DNA of 45,838 nucleotides from UBA1368 sp964563125 (GTDB lineage Bacteria; Bacillota; Syntrophomonadia; Syntrophomonadales; Syntrophomonadaceae). The position numbers and the translations under genes were made by a program. The stretch covers positions 1-45,838 of the forward strand of contig CAZLVY010000010.1 of NCBI GenBank assembly GCA_964563125.1. Reading direction: 5' to 3'. The notes below the pieces were generated by a model that was not told the origin of the DNA, ran no database searches, and worked only from the letters and a program-made list of their open reading frames with translations. Positions 42,514-45,838 of this stretch are shown here, piece after piece (position 1 is the first letter of the stretch; each line of letters begins with the position of its first letter).

Positions 42514-43458
42514 TTAAAAACGACAATCCTCCGGGGAAACTGATGAAAATCCTATAATAACTGGTGCTCGCAAATGTAAGCTGTCGGTGAATTCGGCAAA
42601 TTCAATTTCTACTGTCAGCAACGGTTTTATAAAAAATCCCTGCTTAAGTTGGCTCTTATTTAGATTCACAAAGGGAGATTTATCAGCTTTCATTTGGGGC
42701 AGCTTTTCTGATAACAAATCCCATTCACTGTCCTTTAAACCAGTTCCGACTTTACCAACATAAAAAAGATTTTCTTTATTGGAATTTTTATCATACAAAC
42801 CGGTTAAAAGAGCATTAACTTTGTTATGATTACAGGTGAACCCACCTATGACAAAAGTTTGGCGCCGGCGATATTTAATTTTTAGCCAATCATTATGTTT
42901 TTTACCTTCGGTATAAGGACTTGATTTTCGCTTGGCAACTATTCCTTCCAGACTGCTTTCCTTAACTGCTGTAAATAATTCTGCACCATCAGCAAAGGAT
43001 TCAACCAAGTGAAAAGGGGCCTGCCACTTAAGGCAGTCATTTAATAAAGAGTTTCTCAGTTCCAGCGGATCTTGGCGTAAATCCCTGTCATCGAGCCAGA
43101 TAAGGTCAAATATCATATAGACTATCGGCAGCAGTTCACTCAAAAGAGTGATTTGAGCAGGAGACTGGCACAAATTACGCCGTAAAATCGAAGGAAAATG
43201 AGGTTTACCGTCTTTTAAAACGATAATTTCCCCATCTAAAATAGCCCGTTTTCCCCGTAATAACTTGGAAAGATCAGATAATTCCGGGAATTGAGCCGTT
43301 TTATTTATTAAGTTTTTGTTGATTAGAGTTACATCTTCATTATCGATATAAGCCAGCATACGGACTCCATCCCATTTCACCTGAAAAAGGAAACTACTAT
43401 CGGCAAATACCCGGGGATAAGATACTGGTTTCATGGGTTCAATTATTCTATCCCACAT
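42514..43458 (-). CDS. ATP-dependent DNA ligase (LigD ligase domain)
   Basis: The 314-aa protein has the adenylation motif FQVKWDGVRM with the nucleotidyl lysine near residue 28, then AILDGEIIVL (motif III), EGIVAKRK (motif IV) and DWLKIKY (motif V). A C-terminal OB domain follows. It seals breaks in non-homologous end joining with Ku. The gene lies 2 bases downstream of ku and 11 bases upstream of the polymerase start. Confidence 0.92.
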   Translation of the reverse strand: MWDRIIEPMKPVSYPRVFADSSFLFQVKWDGVRMLAYIDNEDVTLINKNLINKTAQFPELSDLSKLLRGKRAILDGEIIVLKDGKPHFPSILRRNLCQSPAQITLLSELLPIVYMIFDLIWLDDRDLRQDPLELRNSLLNDCLKWQAPFHLVESFADGAELFTAVKESSLEGIVAKRKSSPYTEGKKHNDWLKIKYRRRQTFVIGGFTCNHNKVNALLTGLYDKNSNKENLFYVGKVGTGLKDSEWDLLSEKLPQMKADKSPFVNLNKSQLKQGFFIKPLLTVEIEFAEFTDSLHLRAPVIIGFSSVSPEDCRF

Positions 43459-43460
43459 TT

Positions 43461-44297
43461 TTATGTCCCGGTCTTGGTTTTTTTCGTCCCTTTAGAACCA
43501 GTCTTGGGAGGCGCAGTCTTTTTATTATTTTGCCGGGCTAAATCTACACTGGCTTTTAGAGCTTCCATCAGGTCAATTACATTATTATTTTCCGTCTTTT
43601 GCACCTGACTGACTTCGCGTCCGACTATTTTACCCTCAATTAATTCCCACAGTGCCTTGCGGTAATCATCTTCGTATTTGCCAGGGTCAAAATCAACTGA
43701 TAAGTTTTCGATCAAATTTACGGCCATCTTCAATTCATTATCATGCAGTTTGGCGACATCAACACCACTGCTTAGTGACTCGGGAGAACGTATTTCATCA
43801 GGGTAGAAGATAGTTTCCATAAGCAAAGTTTTATCTTTGACTCTTAAAACAGCCAGAGTTTGTTTGGTACGTATTATTACTTTAGCGATTGCTACCTTAT
43901 TGGTTCTTTTCATAGCTTCAATAATCAAAGTGTAAGCTTTTTCACCCCCAGGCGAAGGCTCTAAATAATAAGTTTTATCGAAATAAACTGGATCGACCTG
44001 CTCAAGCTGAACGAAGTCTAAAATATCTATGGTTTTGGTTGACTCCAGAGGAATTCTTTCTAGATCCTCTTCATTCATAATTACATAGCTGCCTTTCTGG
44101 TATTCATAACCACGCACGATTTCTTCCTGAGTTATTTCACGTTCGCAATTAGGGCAGAATTTGCGATATTTAATTGGCGACATACACTCCTGGTGTAAGT
44201 AGTTAAATTTCAAATCCTTATTTTCCGTTGCTACATACATTTTAATAGGAATATTGACTAGACCGAAACTGACAGCACCTTTCCATAAAGTTCGCAA
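43461..44297 (-). CDS. ku: Ku protein, non-homologous end joining
   Basis: The protein (278 aa) begins with the typical RTLWKGAVSFGLVNIPIKMY and has CPNCEREITQEEIVRGYEY, a Ku-core beta barrel and a Lys-rich tail (KTAPPKTGSKGTKKTKTG). It forms a dimer ring on DNA ends and recruits the ligase. I chose the TTG at 44297 because GTGGAGGTG lies about 7 bases upstream and family members start just before RTLW; the longer frame uses a GTG inside that site. Ku/LigD systems are common in spore formers, where they repair breaks in dormant spores. Confidence 0.93.
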   Translation of the reverse strand: MRTLWKGAVSFGLVNIPIKMYVATENKDLKFNYLHQECMSPIKYRKFCPNCEREITQEEIVRGYEYQKGSYVIMNEEDLERIPLESTKTIDILDFVQLEQVDPVYFDKTYYLEPSPGGEKAYTLIIEAMKRTNKVAIAKVIIRTKQTLAVLRVKDKTLLMETIFYPDEIRSPESLSSGVDVAKLHDNELKMAVNLIENLSVDFDPGKYEDDYRKALWELIEGKIVGREVSQVQKTENNNVIDLMEALKASVDLARQNNKKTAPPKTGSKGTKKTKTGT

Positions 44298-44500
44298 TAC
44301 TTTCACCTCCACTCTTCTTCTATTAGCTTTTATTTTTAAGAAAAATTTTATTCTTTAATCAGCAAACCAAAATGAATGTCAAGAATTATACAGTATACAA
44401 AAGACATTAACCGAAATTCTTGATTTAAACCTTAATTTGATGTATATTTATCGGGGACTTTAGGAACCCGTCCCTAATAAGCAAAAAAAGGGTGTTGTAA

Positions 44501-45676
44501 ATGAGCAAGTTGCCAGATTACATTGGGGTTTCGGCCTTCGGTATAAAAATGGGGGTAATAGTACCAGGCAGCGATGTAGTAAACTTAGTTTATGATTCTC
44601 TGGTAAAATGTAACCAGGATGGTTTACTTGAAGATGGCGATACAGTTTGTGTCACTGAATCAATTGTAGCCAGAGCTCAAAATAACTATATAACTGCACA
44701 GGATATATCAAGAGAAGTAGCAGAAAAACTCAAAATAAATCATAAGAGTCACATTGGTATTCTATTTCCCATTTTAAGCCGTAACCGTTTTTCTTTGATT
44801 TTAAAAGGTATAGCAGGCAGCATACCAGAAGGAAAAGTAGTATTGCAATTGTCACATCCTTCAGATGAAGTAGGCAACCAGTTGCTGCACTATGATTTTG
44901 CAGAATCAATAGGAAAATGTGATACTGATACAATTACACTTGATGAAATCGGGACTAACAGATTCAAACATCCCATTACGCAAGTAGACTATATTAAGTT
45001 ATATCAGGATATTATTAAAGAGCAAGGCTGTGAAGTGGAAGTTATTTTAAGTAATGACCCAACTAAACTTACTGAGTTCAAACTGGATGGAATAGTAGTG
45101 GCCAATATTCATCAGCGGCAAAGAACCTGTAGAAAACTGGCAGAAGCAGGGCAGAATTGTATTACCTTACAGCAAATATGTAACAATGGAGAAGCACGCT
45201 CTGAGTGGGGTGTTTTAGGCAGCAATTTGTCATCTGGTGACAAGTTGAAACTGGCTCCCCGAGGTGCTGATGAAGTAGCAGATAAAATACAAAGTGTAGT
45301 TAAAGAAGGCCTGGGAGTAAACGTAGAGGTTATCGTTTATGGTGATGGTGCCTATAAAGATCCATCAACCGGTATTTATGAACTGGCTGATCCTCAACCG
45401 GCCTTTGGCATAACTAAAGGTTTAGCCGGCAAATATAGGCAAGGTCTCAAATATAAATATATGGTAGATTTAATGTATGATGAAGGAATAGATACTTCTG
45501 AAATAGAGACCTCTATTGCAGCGAAAAAAGGAGAAGCATTTAATGCGGATTGTATTGAAGCCGAAGGGACTACTCCGCGTAAAGCTGAGGATTTGATGGC
45601 CAGTCTGGCTGATCTGATCAGCGGTTCTGCTGATGCAGGTACACCATTAGTATTGGTAAAAGGGTTTATGGCTTGA
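44501..45676 (+). CDS. CofE-like (F420-0:gamma-glutamyl ligase family) protein
   Basis: The 391-aa protein has the coenzyme F420 gamma-glutamyl ligase pattern: GDTVCVTESIVARAQ, and later VEVIVYGDGAYKDPSTGIYELADP. CofE adds glutamate to F420-0 with GTP in methanogens and actinobacteria. No other F420 gene is in the window, and Clostridia generally lack F420, so another acceptor is likely. It is transcribed divergently from ku and ends at a terminator at 45707. The ribosome site is AAGGGTG. Confidence 0.78.
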   Translation: MSKLPDYIGVSAFGIKMGVIVPGSDVVNLVYDSLVKCNQDGLLEDGDTVCVTESIVARAQNNYITAQDISREVAEKLKINHKSHIGILFPILSRNRFSLILKGIAGSIPEGKVVLQLSHPSDEVGNQLLHYDFAESIGKCDTDTITLDEIGTNRFKHPITQVDYIKLYQDIIKEQGCEVEVILSNDPTKLTEFKLDGIVVANIHQRQRTCRKLAEAGQNCITLQQICNNGEARSEWGVLGSNLSSGDKLKLAPRGADEVADKIQSVVKEGLGVNVEVIVYGDGAYKDPSTGIYELADPQPAFGITKGLAGKYRQGLKYKYMVDLMYDEGIDTSEIETSIAAKKGEAFNADCIEAEGTTPRKAEDLMASLADLISGSADAGTPLVLVKGFMA

Positions 45677-45706
45677 TAAATTATTAATAAAACAAAATTT
45701 TGATTT

Positions 45707-45735
45707 AGGAGAGCTCGACTAAAGTGCTCTCCTTT
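45707..45735 (+). terminator. Intrinsic terminator of the CofE-like gene
   Basis: AGGAGAGC and GCTCTCCT form an 8-bp stem around a 10-base loop, followed by a short T-rich stretch. Confidence 0.75.
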
Positions 45736-45744
45736 ATTTATGGG

Positions 45745-45778
45745 CAAAAAAATAAGGGGTCATGAATGACCCCTTATT
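45745..45778 (-). terminator. Terminator of the thiolase gene
   Basis: AATAAGGGGTCA and TGACCCCTTATT form a perfect 12-bp stem with a 4-base loop. On the minus strand it is followed by about seven T. It ends the partial gene at the right edge. Confidence 0.85.
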
Positions 45779-45788
45779 ACAATTTTAA

Positions 45789-45838
45789 TTATACTCTTTG
45801 CCAAATAGCAGCAGCACCATGACCATGTCCGATACACA
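45789..45838 (-). CDS. Thiolase (acetyl-CoA acetyltransferase family), C-terminal fragment
   Basis: Read on the minus strand from the window edge, the last 15 codons spell CIGHGHGAAAIWQRV followed by TAA at 45789. This matches the C-terminal motif of thiolases, usually CIGGG-x-G with the catalytic Cys, and the typical ending. The second and third residues after CIG differ from the common GGG (here HGHG). It fits beta-oxidation or acetyl-CoA condensation in a syntrophic fatty-acid user. Too short to say which thiolase. Confidence 0.7.
   Translation of the reverse strand, partial: CIGHGHGAAAIWQRV

Noticed and set aside
44454..44476. GGGGAC/GTCCC hairpin before the CofE-like gene as a regulatory element
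   Set aside because: Only a 5-bp stem with a long loop; not distinguishable from chance.

Overview
The window looks like a chromosomal piece of an anaerobic, spore-forming Clostridia, most likely a relative of Syntrophomonas (Syntrophomonadaceae). This rests on AT-rich DNA with AGGAGG-type ribosome sites, a PdaA-like deacetylase and a GerMN lipoprotein (spore functions), a Ku/LigD pair, an Flx-Hdr electron-bifurcating operon, and a thiolase 3' end at the right edge. The genus is an inference from gene content. Three runs of 100 N interrupt the sequence (10389-10488, 22155-22254, 39604-39703).

Layout. 1-3876: three unrecognised genes on the minus strand. 3910-5042: a PdaA-like lipoprotein deacetylase and a small protein, also minus. 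5209-6275: a YiiX-type cysteine hydrolase and a small membrane protein with no normal start codon. 6276-6656: a gene-free stretch with a 114-bp element closed by a perfect 15-bp inverted repeat. 6657-9099: an Fe-S flavoenzyme of the 2,4-dienoyl-CoA reductase family and a HAD-like protein. 9351-16494: hdrC-hdrB-hdrA-flxD-flxC-flxB-flxA. 16560-18966: an ABC importer of the SsuABC/TauABC type. 19040-19183: a 47-residue membrane protein. 19356-22037: a class III aminotransferase fused to an acyl-ACP-reductase-like domain. 22102-22600: 46-bp tandem palindromic repeats. 22642-28744: a DUF1285-like protein, a radical SAM protein, a LytTR response regulator and an AAA+/VWA chelatase-like pair. 28911-40650: GerMN lipoprotein, then a long co-directional run murI, an HgdB/HgdC-like pair, rph, rdgB, a YfcE-like phosphodiesterase, gcvT, gcvH, gcvPA, gcvPB, lpd and lplA. 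40677-45838: an MBL-fold hydrolase, a split LigD with Ku, a CofE-like protein and the end of a thiolase gene.

The most notable system is the Flx-Hdr operon. Both hdrA and flxD carry an in-frame TGA exactly where the family has a conserved cysteine. In both, the reading frame continues with conserved family sequence, and a compact hairpin with a G-containing loop lies 12-17 nt downstream. I read both as selenocysteine codons with bacterial SECIS elements. The complex would couple NADH oxidation (FlxA) through FlxB, FlxC and FlxD to HdrA, where the flavin splits electrons between ferredoxin and the HdrBC disulfide-reductase site. That fits redox balancing in a syntrophic fatty-acid oxidiser.

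Other points of interest are the aminotransferase-reductase fusion, which could make primary amines from acyl thioesters; the palindromic tandem repeats whose arms change together; and several structured leaders. No tRNA, rRNA, CRISPR array or intact insertion sequence was seen.
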